From NCBI RefSeq assembly GCF_004402495.1, contig NZ_SOFH01000012.1, positions 52,170 to 116,169 on the forward strand: a DNA stretch of 64,000 nucleotides, read 5' to 3'. The notes under the pieces are model-generated. The model did no database searches. It worked only from the letters and a program-made list of their open reading frames with translations, and was not told the origin of the DNA. Origin of the DNA: Cryobacterium sp. HLT2-28 (GTDB lineage: Bacteria > Actinomycetota > Actinomycetes > Actinomycetales > Microbacteriaceae). This document shows, piece by piece, positions 28,281 to 37,486 of the stretch (position 1 is its first letter; each line of letters starts with the position of its first letter). Position numbers and translations under genes: made by a program.

Positions 28281-28573
28281 CAGCGCCCCGATTCTCCGAG
28301 CCCATTGGCTCCGGTGGACAAAGACTACGCCTCGAAACGACCGGGCGGAAGAGCTCCGCGAAAATGATCCACCAACACACGAAAAGGGCAAGCCCGCGTC
28401 CGGTCGGCCAGGGAACGACGGGCCATGCGGAGCGTGTTCTCCACCACTGCCCGCGCCGACCGATCTTGCGCACCGATCGGTCCCGACGCCGCACCGGGCG
28501 GGCGCCGCAGGCGAGGCTGGTGCCGGTCGTGCCGCCCACAACCGCGTCGAGGGACGCGAGAGGAGACGAACAG

Positions 28574-28774
28574 ATGCCCGGACACACCCCGCCTGCGGAC
28601 CGCACGAGATTCCTGCGCCGCCTGCGCACCGACGCCGGTGCCGCCACCGCGGAGTACGTGATCGCGACCATGGCCGCTGTCGGCTTCGCCGGCCTGCTCA
28701 TCGTGATTCTGCGCGGGGACGAGGTGCGCGGCATCCTGACCGACCTGGTGCGCAATGCCCTCACCGTGGGGTGA
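28574..28774 (+). CDS. Flp-like pilin (DUF4244 family)
   Basis: 66-aa prepilin-like protein. A basic leader of about 20 residues is followed by GAATAEYVIATMAAVGFAGL, with the small residue and Glu (AEY) typical of type IV / Flp pilin processing sites, and a hydrophobic helix. GAGAGGAGAC provides the ribosome site. It would be cleaved by a prepilin peptidase (not in this window) and polymerised by TadA and the F protein. It overlaps the next gene by 20 nt. Confidence 0.82.
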   Translation: MPGHTPPADRTRFLRRLRTDAGAATAEYVIATMAAVGFAGLLIVILRGDEVRGILTDLVRNALTVG

Positions 28775-29102
28775 CCGGGGCACGGTGACGGCGGAGTTCG
28801 CCGCGGTCGTTCCCGCCGTGCTCCTGGTGCTCGCCCTCTGCCTCGGTGCGGTGCAGGTCTCCGGAGAGCAGGTGCGCCTCACGGGTGCCGCCGCCGCCGC
28901 CGCTCGGTCACTGGCCCGCGGCGACGGCGACGACGCCGCCGCCGGGCTCGTTCGCCGTCTGGTCGGACCGGCCTCGATGACCACCGAGCGGCAGGGAGAC
29001 TTCGTCTGCGTGCGCCTGCGCATGCCGAGCGGGTTCGGCGCCTTCGCCGCGTTCGGGGTCACGGTGGCGGCCGCATCCTGCGCGCTCGGCGGAGGCGCGT
29101 GA
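28755..29102 (+). CDS. tadE: TadE family pseudopilin
   Basis: 115-aa protein with the TadE N-terminus DRGTVTAEFAAVVPAVLLVL, again with a Glu five residues into the hydrophobic helix, then an Ala-rich alpha segment and a short C-terminal domain with one Cys in FVCVRLRM and one in ASCALGG. TadE-type pseudopilins prime or decorate Flp fibres. It overlaps both the pilin gene and the following gene. Confidence 0.82.
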   Translation: MPSPWGDRGTVTAEFAAVVPAVLLVLALCLGAVQVSGEQVRLTGAAAAAARSLARGDGDDAAAGLVRRLVGPASMTTERQGDFVCVRLRMPSGFGAFAAFGVTVAAASCALGGGA

Positions 29103-29464
29103 TGAACCGTCCACGGGACGGACCGGGCCGGGCGGAGCGAGGGTCGGGTTCGGTCCTCGCGGTCGGGGTGATCGGCGCCGTGCTCGCCCTGACCATGGTG
29201 CTGCTGCCGCTGATGACCGTGCTCGCCGCCGGTGCGGCCGTGCGGGCCGCCGCCGATGCGGCCGCGCTCGCCGCAGCCGACACGGCCTCAGGCCTGGTGG
29301 CGGGGGTGCCGTGCCAGGCCGCTGCCACGGCGGCGGAACTCGGCGGTGCCGCGCTGACCGGGTGCGCGGTGGACGGCTTGATCGCATCCGTCACCGTGGC
29401 GCGCACCGTGCTGGGCTTCGAACTCGGCTCGCGCGCCCGTGCCGGACCCCCGCCCGGTGCATAG
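29099..29464 (+). CDS. Rv3654c-like TadE-like protein
   Basis: 121-aa protein beginning near GSGSVLAVGVIGAVLALTMV, a signal-anchor/pseudopilin helix without the Glu of TadE, then an Ala-rich region (RAAADAAALAAADTASGLVA) like the secretion-associated TadE-like proteins that end actinobacterial tad loci (Rv3654c family). Cys residues in GVPCQAA and TGCAVDG may pair. GTG 29099 overlaps the tadE stop; ATG 29102 is also possible. It ends the operon. Confidence 0.78.
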   Translation: MMNRPRDGPGRAERGSGSVLAVGVIGAVLALTMVLLPLMTVLAAGAAVRAAADAAALAAADTASGLVAGVPCQAAATAAELGGAALTGCAVDGLIASVTVARTVLGFELGSRARAGPPPGA

Positions 29465-29524
29465 CCCGGCCACGCCCGGTCCTGTGCCGGGCGGATCAGT
29501 CGGGGCGGATCAGAACGGGGCGGA

Positions 29525-29767
29525 TCAGTCGAAAACGGCCTCGAGGTACCGGTAGTCGACGGCGGTCGGCCGTTCCGGGAATTCCGACGACTCGAACTCG
29601 AGTCCGGCGCCGCGGGTATAGAGGTAGCGTTTAGTGCCCGTGTCCGCCGGGATCTCGAGCCGGGGTCGCGGGTCACCCGATTCCAGGAACTCGGTGGTGA
29701 TGGTCTTGCCTTCGAGGGGGCCGTCCGTGAGCTTCGCGGTGTATGTGCCCGTTGCTGGTGTACCCAT
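29525..29767 (-). CDS. conserved hypothetical protein, 80 aa
   Basis: Starts MGTPATGTYTAKLTDGPLEG and contains TEFLESGDPRPRLEIPAD, then GTKRYLYTRGAGLEFESSEF and a C-terminal DYRYLEAVFD. It is a small beta-rich soluble protein with no recognised domain; similar short proteins are seen beside topA in related genomes as far as I recall, which I cannot verify here. ATG 29767 was chosen because the longer frame upstream is a tandem repeat. Confidence 0.65.
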   Translation of the reverse strand: MGTPATGTYTAKLTDGPLEGKTITTEFLESGDPRPRLEIPADTGTKRYLYTRGAGLEFESSEFPERPTAVDYRYLEAVFD

Positions 29768-29821
29768 GCCTCCATTGTCCTCACCAGCGCAGAACTGGCA
29801 AGCCCCAAAGCCTGTCCCCAA

Positions 29822-29868
29822 GCCGGTCACCAAGCCCGTCACCAAGCCCGTCACCAAGGCCTTCACCG
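29822..29868. repeat. 12-nt tandem repeat upstream of topA
   Basis: Three and a half copies of CACCAAGCCCGT-like units in the gap between the 80-aa gene and topA. The plus-strand frame would read KPVTKPVTKPVTK, but there is no convincing gene around it. Confidence 0.7.
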
Positions 29869-29955
29869 GCGCGGCCGATTAGGCAGGCACCCGATTGCTG
29901 TGTGTATGGTGTGCCTTGGCCCCTCATTGGGTCGTTACCTATAAAGAGGAGTCTG

Positions 29956-32943
29956 GTGCCAGGCACTAAGAAGCTGGTCATTGTCGAATCGCCGACCAAG
30001 ATGAAGTCGATTGCGGCTTATCTGGGCGACGGCTACGAGGTTTTGTCCTCGGTCGGCCACATCCGCGACCTGATCGAGCCCAAGAATCTGCCGCCCGAGC
30101 TGAAGAAGGGCCCGCTCGGCAAGTTCTCCGTGGACGTCGACAACGGCTTCGAACCGTACTACGTGGTGTCCGACGCCAAGAAGAAGACCGTCGCCGAACT
30201 CAAGCGGGCGATGAAGAACGCCGACGAACTCCTGCTCGCAACTGATGAGGACCGCGAAGGCGAGGCCATCGCCTGGCATCTTCTGCAGGTGCTGCAGCCC
30301 AAGGTCCCCGTGAAGCGCATGGTGTTCCACGAGATCACCAAGGAGGCCATCCTCCAGGCCAGGGACAACACCCGCGACCTCGACACCGCGCTGGTCGACG
30401 CCCAGGAGACCCGGCGCATCCTCGACCGCATCTACGGCTACGAGATCTCCCCGGTGCTCTGGCGCAAGGTCGGCCCCGGCCTCTCCGCCGGCCGGGTGCA
30501 GTCCGCGGCGACCCGGCTCGTCGTCGAACGCGAACGTGAACGCCTCGCGTTCGTCTCGGCCGGCTACTGGGACCTGTTGGCGCAGCTCGCTCCCGGCGCC
30601 GACCAGACGGCTGCCGCCTTCCAGGCCAAGCTCGTGCGCCTCGGCGGCGAGCGCATCGCCACCGGTGGCGACTTCGACGACCTGGGAAAGCTCAAGCCGA
30701 AGGTGGCCGCGGCGACCCTCGACGAGGCATCCGCCCTCGCCCTCGCCGAGGCGCTCAAGGCGCCCGACGTTGCCGTGACCGTGACGAAGGTGGCCTCCAA
30801 GCCCTACCGTCGCAGCCCCGCCGCGCCGTTCACCACCTCGACGCTGCAGCAGGAGGCGGCGCGCAAGCTCCGCTTCACCGCCCGCCAGACCATGAGCGTG
30901 GCCCAGTCGCTGTACGAAAACGGGTACATCACCTACATGCGTACCGACTCGCCGTCGTTGTCGCAGCAGGCCATCACCGCCGCACGCACCCAGGCGTCCG
31001 CCCTCTACGGCCCCGAAACGGTGCCGGCCCAGCCGCGCCTCTACAAGGGCAAGAGCAAGAACGCCCAGGAGGCGCACGAGGCGATCCGCCCGTCGGGCGA
31101 CACCTTCCGCACGCCGGCCTCGCTGTCGTCGTCGCTCCGCGGCAACGACTACAAGCTCTACGACCTGATCTGGAAGCGCACCGTCGCATCGCAGATGGCG
31201 GATGCGACCGGCTCGACCGCGTCGGTCACCATCGCGGCCGGCCCCACCGGCCCCGCCGAGCACCCCGCGGCATCCGGAGCGATCGCCGAGTTCTCGGCCA
31301 GCGGCACCGTGATCACCTTCCGCGGCTTCCTGCTCGCCTACGAGGAATCCCGTGACGAGGAACGCAACGCCCCGACCGACCCGACCGAGTCGAAGCTGCC
31401 GCCGCTCGCGGAGGGCCAGGCCCTGACCATGCTCGAACTGGAAGCCAAGGGCCACGAGACCACCCCGGCCGCCCGGTACACGGAGGCGAGCCTGGTCAAG
31501 AAGCTCGAGGAGCTCGGCATCGGGCGTCCGTCGACGTACGCGTCCATCATCTCCACGATCACCGAGCGTGGTTACGTCACTCCCCGCGGCCAGTCGCTCG
31601 TGCCCAACTGGATCGCATTCTCCGTCGTGCGGCTGCTCGAGGAGTACTTCTCCGACCTGGTCGAATACGACTTCACCGCCGAGATGGAAGACGACCTCGA
31701 CCGCATCGCCGACGGCAAGGCCGACCGGGTGGACTGGCTGACCAGTTTCTACTTCGGCTCGGACAAACACCGAGGCCTGCGCCAGGTGATCGACAACCTC
31801 GGTGAGATCGACGCCCGCAGGGTCAACTCGATGCCGATCGGCGACGACATCACCCTGCGAATCGGCAAGTACGGCCCCTACCTCGAGGTCGCCGACGAGG
31901 GCGCCGGCCCGGATGCCCCGCCGCGCCGGGTGAACATCCCGCCGGCCCTCGCACCGGACGAGCTGACCCCGGCCAAGGCCAGGGAGCTCATCGACGCGCC
32001 GGTCATCACCGACCGGGTGATCGGGATCAACCCCGACAACGGCAAGTCCATCGTGGCCAAGGACGGCCGGTTCGGCCCGTACGTCACCGAGCTGGAGCCC
32101 GAGCCCGAGGTCATCGAGCCCGGCGAGACCGTGGACCCGGTCACCGGTGAGGTGACCCTGCTGGCCGACTCGGCCGCTCCGGCAGCGACCGCCACCGCGA
32201 CCAAGCCCAAGCGCAAGCCGGCCGCGAAGAAGGCGGCCGCGGTCAAGCCCCGCACTGCATCGCTGTTCAAGTCGATGGACCTGGCCACGATCGACCTGGA
32301 CACCGCACTGCACCTGCTGGCGCTGCCGCGCGTCGTCGGGATCGACCCGGAGACGGGCGCCGAGATCACCGCGCAGAACGGCAAGTTCGGCCCCTATCTC
32401 AAGAAGGGCGTCGACACCCGGTCGCTGAGCGGAGAGGACCAGATCTTCGAGATCGACCTCGCCGGCGCGATCGAACTCTACGCGCAGCCCAAGTACGGGG
32501 CGAAACGCGCCTCGAGCGCGCTCAAGGAGTTCGAGACGCCCGACCCCGAGAGCGGCAAGGCGATCAAGATCAAGGACGGCCGCTTCGGCGCCTACGTCAC
32601 CGACGGGGTCACCAACGCGACCATCCCCAAGGCCGAAAGCGTCGAGGAGGTCGATTTCGACCGTGCCGTTCAGCTGCTCGCCGACAAGCGCGCCAAGGGC
32701 CCCGTCGTGAAAAAGACGGCCGCCAAGAAGGCGCCGGCGAAGAAGGCCCCGGCGAAGAAGGCCGTGGCCGGGAAGGCGCCCGTGAAGAAGGCTGCCGTCA
32801 GGAAGCCGGCTGCATCGGGGGCGAGCACGACCGTGCGCAAGCCGGCCACCCCGGCCCAGAAGGCGGCCACCGCGGCGAAGGCCGCAGCCACCCGTGCAAC
32901 GAACGCGGCGATCAAGGCGGCGACGGCATCCGCGCAGTCGTGA
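29956..32943 (+). CDS. topA: DNA topoisomerase I (type IA)
   Basis: 995-aa enzyme relaxing negative supercoils. The TOPRIM domain has KLVIVESPTK (Glu11) and LLATDEDREGEA (Asp97, Asp99); the strand-cleaving tyrosine is Tyr327 in GYITYMRTDS; IGRPSTYASII and GRFGPYV repeats follow. Instead of zinc fingers it ends in four actinobacterial-type C-terminal repeats and a Lys/Ala tail (KKAPAKKAPAKKA) that aids DNA binding and processivity. GTG 29956 is preceded by AAAGAGGA. The stop codon overlaps tmk (GTGA), the usual topA-tmk-holB order. Confidence 0.96.
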   Translation: MPGTKKLVIVESPTKMKSIAAYLGDGYEVLSSVGHIRDLIEPKNLPPELKKGPLGKFSVDVDNGFEPYYVVSDAKKKTVAELKRAMKNADELLLATDEDREGEAIAWHLLQVLQPKVPVKRMVFHEITKEAILQARDNTRDLDTALVDAQETRRILDRIYGYEISPVLWRKVGPGLSAGRVQSAATRLVVERERERLAFVSAGYWDLLAQLAPGADQTAAAFQAKLVRLGGERIATGGDFDDLGKLKPKVAAATLDEASALALAEALKAPDVAVTVTKVASKPYRRSPAAPFTTSTLQQEAARKLRFTARQTMSVAQSLYENGYITYMRTDSPSLSQQAITAARTQASALYGPETVPAQPRLYKGKSKNAQEAHEAIRPSGDTFRTPASLSSSLRGNDYKLYDLIWKRTVASQMADATGSTASVTIAAGPTGPAEHPAASGAIAEFSASGTVITFRGFLLAYEESRDEERNAPTDPTESKLPPLAEGQALTMLELEAKGHETTPAARYTEASLVKKLEELGIGRPSTYASIISTITERGYVTPRGQSLVPNWIAFSVVRLLEEYFSDLVEYDFTAEMEDDLDRIADGKADRVDWLTSFYFGSDKHRGLRQVIDNLGEIDARRVNSMPIGDDITLRIGKYGPYLEVADEGAGPDAPPRRVNIPPALAPDELTPAKARELIDAPVITDRVIGINPDNGKSIVAKDGRFGPYVTELEPEPEVIEPGETVDPVTGEVTLLADSAAPAATATATKPKRKPAAKKAAAVKPRTASLFKSMDLATIDLDTALHLLALPRVVGIDPETGAEITAQNGKFGPYLKKGVDTRSLSGEDQIFEIDLAGAIELYAQPKYGAKRASSALKEFETPDPESGKAIKIKDGRFGAYVTDGVTNATIPKAESVEEVDFDRAVQLLADKRAKGPVVKKTAAKKAPAKKAPAKKAVAGKAPVKKAAVRKPAASGASTTVRKPATPAQKAATAAKAAATRATNAAIKAATASAQS

Positions 32944-33560
32944 CCGGCCTCTTCATCACGCTCGAGGGCGGCGACGGCTCCGGCAAGTCCACCCAGGCGG
33001 GGCTGCTCTCCGACTGGCTCGCCGGCCAGGGCCGCACGGTGCTGCGCACCCGCGAGCCCGGCGGAACGCCGGTCGGGGTCCTGATCCGCGACATCGTGCT
33101 GCACCACCGCGGCGAGGTGGCGCCCCGCGCCGAGGCCCTGCTCTACGCGGCCGACCGCGCGCAGCACATCGCGACCGCGGTGCGCCCGGCCCTGGCTCGC
33201 GGCGAGGTCGTCATCCAGGACCGCTACCTCGACTCCTCGGTCGCCTACCAGGGTGCCGGCCGGGTTCTCGGCGGCACCGAGATCCGCGACCTGTCGCTCT
33301 GGGCGGCGGAGGGCCTGCTGCCACAGCTGACGATCCTGCTCGACCTGGACGAGACCGCCGCCCGCGGACGACTCGACAACGCCAACAAGCGCTTCGACCG
33401 GCTCGAGGCGGAGAAGGCCGACTTCCACCGCCGGGTGCGCGCCTCCTTCCTCGGGCTGGCCGCCGCCGAACCGGAGCGATTCCTCATCGTGGATGCCACC
33501 GAGCCGGTCGAGACGATCGCCGCGACCATCCGGGCCCGGGTCGCCACCCTCCTCCGCTAG
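32940..33560 (+). CDS. tmk: thymidylate kinase
   Basis: 206-aa dTMP kinase (dTMP + ATP to dTDP). P-loop EGGDGSGKST (9-18), the dTMP-binding REPGGTPVG, DRYLDSSVAYQG, and a lid with RFDRLEAEKADFHRRV. It provides dTTP precursor for replication. Starts with GTG overlapping the topA stop, so translation is coupled. Confidence 0.96.
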   Translation: MTGLFITLEGGDGSGKSTQAGLLSDWLAGQGRTVLRTREPGGTPVGVLIRDIVLHHRGEVAPRAEALLYAADRAQHIATAVRPALARGEVVIQDRYLDSSVAYQGAGRVLGGTEIRDLSLWAAEGLLPQLTILLDLDETAARGRLDNANKRFDRLEAEKADFHRRVRASFLGLAAAEPERFLIVDATEPVETIAATIRARVATLLR

Positions 33561-33620
33561 CCCGCGCGGGCCGACGCGTCTGCTCAGGAGAGTGTCACCG
33601 ACGAAAGGTATTCTGGTCCG

Positions 33621-34844
33621 ATGAACGTGTGGGATGACCTGACCGGTCAGGCGGACGCGATCGCCATCTTCCGGGCGGCGGCGGAGCGGCCGGCCGCGAA
33701 AGCGGCCGGGACGCCCGGTTCCGGGACCGCGGGGTCCTCGTCCGCGGGGTCGTCCTCCGCGGGGTCGCCCTCCGCAGGGTCGTCGATGACGCACTCCTGG
33801 CTGATCACCGGTCCGCCCGGGTCCGGCCGGTCCAACCTCGCCTTCGCCTTCGCCACGGCCCTGCTCAGCCCCGGCACGCCGGAGGGCGACGAGAGCGCCC
33901 GCCGCCTGGTCGACGCGCGCACCCACCCCGACCTGATCGTGTTGTCGACCGAGGGCGTCATCATCAAGATGGAGTCGGTGAAAGAGGCCGTGCAGCGCTC
34001 CCAGTACTCGCCGTCGGTGGGCCGCTACCGGGTGATCGTCGTCGAAGACGCCGACCGGATGGTCGAACGCACCTCGAACGTGCTGCTCAAGGCCCTTGAG
34101 GAGCCGCCTGAGCGCACCGTCTGGATCCTCTGCGCCCCGAGCGAAGCCGACCTGCTGCCCACCATCCGGTCCCGGGTGCGCTCGGTGCGCCTGCGCGTGC
34201 CCAGCGTCGACGACGTCGCCGCACTGCTGATGAGCCGCGACGGCGTCGAACCGGCCACCGCGGAACGGGCGGCCCGGGAGGCGCAGAGCCACATCGGCAT
34301 GGCCCGCCGCCTGGCGACCAACCCCGAGGCGCGGGCCAGGCGTGAGGAGACCCTGCGGGCGGCCCTCGGCATCCGCGGGGTGTCTGCCGCCGTCAATGCG
34401 GCGGCCCGACTGCTCGCCATCGCCGGCGACGACGCCAAGGCCATCACCCTGGAGCGGGACGCCGTCGAACGGGAGGGCGTTCTGCGCTCCCTCGGAGTCG
34501 AGCCGGGCCAGTCCGTGCCGCCGGGGCTGCGCAGCCAGATCAAGGCCCTCGAGGACGACCAGAAACGGCGGGCGACCCGCAGCCTCCGCGACGGCATCGA
34601 CCGGATCCTGGTCGACCTCACCTCGCTCTACCGCGACGTCATCATGGTGCAGCTGGGGCGCGAACAGAGCGTGATCAACCGCGAGCTCCTCACCGAGGTG
34701 CGCGGCGCCGGCAGCGCCTGCCAGCCGACTGCGACACTCGCCACCCTGGATGCGATCGCCCTGGCCCGCCAGAGAATCGAATCAAACGTTGCACCGGCCC
34801 TCGCCCTCGAGGCGATGCTGGTGTCCGCGATCCGCCGCACCTAG
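33621..34844 (+). CDS. holB: DNA polymerase III delta-prime subunit
   Basis: 407-aa clamp-loader subunit. The AAA+ core has GPPGSGRSNLA (P-loop with Arg in place of Lys, so probably no ATP hydrolysis), RVIVVEDADRM (Walker B region), KALEEPPERTVWIL and the SRC-like IRSRVRSVRL. A Gly/Ser/Ala tandem insertion (SSSAGSSSAGSPSAGSS, about residues 30-55) sits between the first helix and the P-loop and is not part of the fold. The C-terminal helical domain is complete. It lies downstream of tmk with its own gap of 60 nt. Confidence 0.92.
   Translation: MNVWDDLTGQADAIAIFRAAAERPAAKAAGTPGSGTAGSSSAGSSSAGSPSAGSSMTHSWLITGPPGSGRSNLAFAFATALLSPGTPEGDESARRLVDARTHPDLIVLSTEGVIIKMESVKEAVQRSQYSPSVGRYRVIVVEDADRMVERTSNVLLKALEEPPERTVWILCAPSEADLLPTIRSRVRSVRLRVPSVDDVAALLMSRDGVEPATAERAAREAQSHIGMARRLATNPEARARREETLRAALGIRGVSAAVNAAARLLAIAGDDAKAITLERDAVEREGVLRSLGVEPGQSVPPGLRSQIKALEDDQKRRATRSLRDGIDRILVDLTSLYRDVIMVQLGREQSVINRELLTEVRGAGSACQPTATLATLDAIALARQRIESNVAPALALEAMLVSAIRRT
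33712..33788 (+). repeat. in-frame 12/15-nt repeats in holB
   Basis: Repeated TCCGCGGGGTCG-type words encoding (S)SAGS units inserted near the N-terminus of HolB. Confidence 0.75.
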
Positions 34845-34877
34845 CCCGGTACAGCACCCTTCACGGAAGAGGAACCA

Positions 34878-36428
34878 TTGAGCAGACGAACCCGCACGCG
34901 CACCGTCACGGTGCTGGTGGCGACCCTGGCGGCCGCGCTCGCAGTGACGATGGGACTGAGCGCGTGCGTGCCGTTGTTCCTTCCCCAGCAGGCCCGGTCC
35001 ACCTCATCGCCGACCACCGAGAAGGTCAGCGCCGACCTCGAACCGTTCTACAGCCAGGTGCTGAAATGGAAGGACTGCGGCTCCGGGCTGCAGTGCACCA
35101 CGGCATCCGCGCCCCTGGACTGGGCCGACCCGGCGGCGGGCACCGTTGACCTCGCCCTGGTGCGTCACCCTGCCTCCGGCAGCCGGGTCGGCTCGCTGCT
35201 GGTCAATCCCGGCGGCCCCGGAGGCTCCGGCTATGACTTCGTGAAGGATTCGCTGGACTACGCCACGGATGCGAAGCTGCAGGCAGGGTTCGACATCGTG
35301 GGCTTCGACCCGCGCGGGGTCGGCCGGTCCTCCGCGGTGAAGTGCTACCAGCCCGCCCAGATGGACGAGTACCTCTACGGCCTGACCACGGCCGCGCGCG
35401 GAACGGATGCCTGGATCCAGGAGCTCGAAACCGCGTCCGCCGACTTCGGCGCAGCCTGCGCGAAGAACACCGGGGCGCTGCTCGGGCACGTGGACACCGT
35501 GAGCGCCGCCCGCGACCTCGACCTGTTGCGCGCCGCCCTCGGCGACAAGAAGCTCAGCTACCTCGGCTACTCCTACGGGACATTCCTCGGTGCCACCTAC
35601 GCAGACCTCTACCCCGGCAAGGTCGGCCGGCTCGCCCTCGACGGCGCGCTCGACCCGTCCACCAGCAACGCCGAGGTGACCCGGGTGCAGGCGACGGGTT
35701 TCGAGAATGCGCTGCGCGCCTATCTCGCCGACTGCCTCGACGGCGCGAAGTGCCCGTTCGACGGTACCGTCGACGACGCCATGTCCACCATCGGCTCGCT
35801 GCTCGCCTCGGTAGACGCGAGCCCGATCACGGCCACCGACGGCAGGAAGCTCGGCGCCAACACGCTGCTCACCGCGATCATCTACCCGCTCTACCAGGCC
35901 GAGGCGTGGCCCAACCTGAGCGAGATGTTCACCACTGTTCTGCAGGGCGACGCGGATGCCGCCTTCCAGTTCGCGGACGGTTACAACGGCCGCAACACGG
36001 ACGGCAGCTACCGCGACAACTCCACCGAGGCGTTCATGGCCATCAACTGCGTCGACTACAGCTACAACGACGACCCTGCTGCGATGCGTGCCCAGGCCGC
36101 CCAGATCGAAGCCGCCGCGCCCGTGATCGGCAAGTACATGGCGTTCGGGGACATCGGTTGCGCCAACTGGCCGCACACGTTCACCGGTCAGCGCGCGCAG
36201 ATCCACGCCACGGGCGCCGCACCGATCCTCGTCGTCGGCACGACGAACGACCCGGCCACCCCCTACGTGTGGGCGAAGAACCTGGCCGGCCAGCTCGACA
36301 GCGGCCACCTCGTCACCTACACGGGCGAGGGCCACACCGCCTACAACAAGTCCAACGCCTGCGTCAACAACGCGGTGGACGACTACCTGCTCAAGGGCAC
36401 GGTGCCGGCGACCGACCCCAGGTGCTGA
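34878..36428 (+). CDS. secreted alpha/beta hydrolase, tripeptidyl aminopeptidase-like (S33)
   Basis: 516-aa lipoprotein-like hydrolase. The signal peptide ends in a lipobox LSAC; the core has VNPGGPGGSGYDFV (oxyanion hole), FDPRGVGRSS, the nucleophile Ser232 in GYSYGTFLG, a probable Asp in TTNDPATP and His486 in GEGHTAYN. The C-terminal TAP-like domain with several Cys (CVDYSYND, IGCANWP, NACVNN) matches Streptomyces SlpD/SlpE-type tripeptidyl aminopeptidases. It likely trims peptides outside the cell. TTG 34878 is preceded by GAAGAGGA. Confidence 0.9.
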   Translation: MSRRTRTRTVTVLVATLAAALAVTMGLSACVPLFLPQQARSTSSPTTEKVSADLEPFYSQVLKWKDCGSGLQCTTASAPLDWADPAAGTVDLALVRHPASGSRVGSLLVNPGGPGGSGYDFVKDSLDYATDAKLQAGFDIVGFDPRGVGRSSAVKCYQPAQMDEYLYGLTTAARGTDAWIQELETASADFGAACAKNTGALLGHVDTVSAARDLDLLRAALGDKKLSYLGYSYGTFLGATYADLYPGKVGRLALDGALDPSTSNAEVTRVQATGFENALRAYLADCLDGAKCPFDGTVDDAMSTIGSLLASVDASPITATDGRKLGANTLLTAIIYPLYQAEAWPNLSEMFTTVLQGDADAAFQFADGYNGRNTDGSYRDNSTEAFMAINCVDYSYNDDPAAMRAQAAQIEAAAPVIGKYMAFGDIGCANWPHTFTGQRAQIHATGAAPILVVGTTNDPATPYVWAKNLAGQLDSGHLVTYTGEGHTAYNKSNACVNNAVDDYLLKGTVPATDPRC

Positions 36429-36500
36429 CCGTCCGGGCCGGAGAATCGACCATCCTCGACTCCCGGGGTGCAGAATTGCGCACTGTGTAAGAATTGAAGG

Positions 36501-37139
36501 ATGTCGGCGGAACACGAAGAACCAGGCCTGCGCGAGCGTAAGCGGCTGGCCACCAGGCGAGCCATCCAGCGAGCGGTGCTGCTCCTCTCCTGCGAGCGCG
36601 GAATGGACAAGGTGACCGTGGAGGACATCAGCCGGGCCGCCGACGTGTCCCCGCGCACCTTCTTCAACTACTTCTCCTCCAAGGACGCCGCCATGGTCGG
36701 CGACGAACTGGACCTGGCCTCCGCGGAAGACATCGCCGCCTTCGTGCACGGCGGTCCCTCGGGGGACATCCTCGCCCAGCTCGCCGAACTGCTCGCCTCG
36801 AGCCTGAAGAACACCGAGGGTGACCGGGAGATCCACCAGCTGCGCCGCACCGTGATGAAGGAGAACCCCTACCTGTTCGGCCTGCGGATGGCGACCCTGC
36901 GCAACTTCGAAGCCCGGCTGCAGGACATCATCACCGAGCGTTTCGCCGCCGACGATCCCGACCTCGCCGCCGACCCGGTGCGGCTGAACCAGCGCGCGCT
37001 GCTCTTCACGCTCGTGGCGGTGGCCGCCGTACGCCACGCCTGGCGGTGCTGGGCCGAGGGCGACGCGTCCCGGCCGCTGGCCGACCAGGTCAGCGAGTCA
37101 TTCGCCGAACTGTACGAGATGACCCTCCGGACCAGCTAA
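36501..37139 (+). CDS. TetR family transcriptional regulator
   Basis: 212-aa regulator. The N-terminal helix-turn-helix reads LATRRAIQRAVLLLSCERGM, then VTVEDISRAADVSPRTFFNY and FSSKDAAM. The C-terminal helical ligand domain (about 60-205) is of the MftR-like C-domain type (RCWAEGDASRPLADQVSESF). The target is unknown; the upstream peptidase gene is codirectional and 72 nt away, the downstream neighbour is a tRNA. It ends just before the tRNA-Thr promoter. Confidence 0.88.
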   Translation: MSAEHEEPGLRERKRLATRRAIQRAVLLLSCERGMDKVTVEDISRAADVSPRTFFNYFSSKDAAMVGDELDLASAEDIAAFVHGGPSGDILAQLAELLASSLKNTEGDREIHQLRRTVMKENPYLFGLRMATLRNFEARLQDIITERFAADDPDLAADPVRLNQRALLFTLVAVAAVRHAWRCWAEGDASRPLADQVSESFAELYEMTLRTS

Positions 37140-37191
37140 GCTTTGTTGCTGTGTCACCGAGCCCTTCCGTGAGGGAGGAATCGTGCGTCAC

Positions 37192-37267
37192 GCCGCCTTA
37201 GCTCAGTCGGTAGAGCGTCTCACTCGTAATGAGAAGGTCATCAGTTCGATTCTGATAGGCGGCTCCA
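37192..37267 (+). tRNA. tRNA-Thr (CGT)
   Basis: Acceptor GCCGCCT / AGGCGGC with discriminator T and an encoded CCA (37265-37267). The anticodon stem TCTCA / TGAGA closes the loop CTCGTAA, anticodon CGT; the T-arm loop is AGTTCGATTCT. Confidence 0.95.
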
Positions 37268-37350
37268 CTGTCTCTCGTGGCCGGCGTCCTGGAAACCGGC
37301 TCACGGGGCACCCTGCGCCGGCTTCTCACAGCGGCGCCGCGAGCGCCCTG

Positions 37351-37441
37351 CCCGTCGAATTCGACGGAGATTTTGGCCTGGATGCCCCAAAAACGGCGTT
37401 CTGTGCGCCAAAACGTGAAAATCTCCGTCGAATTCGACGGG
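37351..37441. repeat. perfect 24-bp inverted repeat
   Basis: The left arm (37351-37374, starting CCCGTCGAATTCGACGG) and right arm (37418-37441) are exact reverse complements around a 43-nt loop. Each arm also contains the palindrome GTCGAATTCGAC. It fills the gap between tRNA-Thr and the oxidoreductase; it could end the tRNA transcript on the plus strand, but no T-run follows. Confidence 0.8.
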
Positions 37442-37486
37442 AGGTGCGCGGGGGCGGGCCATTCCGCCGTGGGTAGGCTGAAGCCC

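Noticed and set aside
29634..29882. 82-codon plus-strand ORF ending KPVTKPVTK
   Set aside because: The protein-like tail comes from a 12-nt tandem repeat; the rest is antisense to the 80-aa gene.
29935..32313. 792-codon ORF antisense to topA
   Set aside because: Shadow frame; topA is unmistakable.
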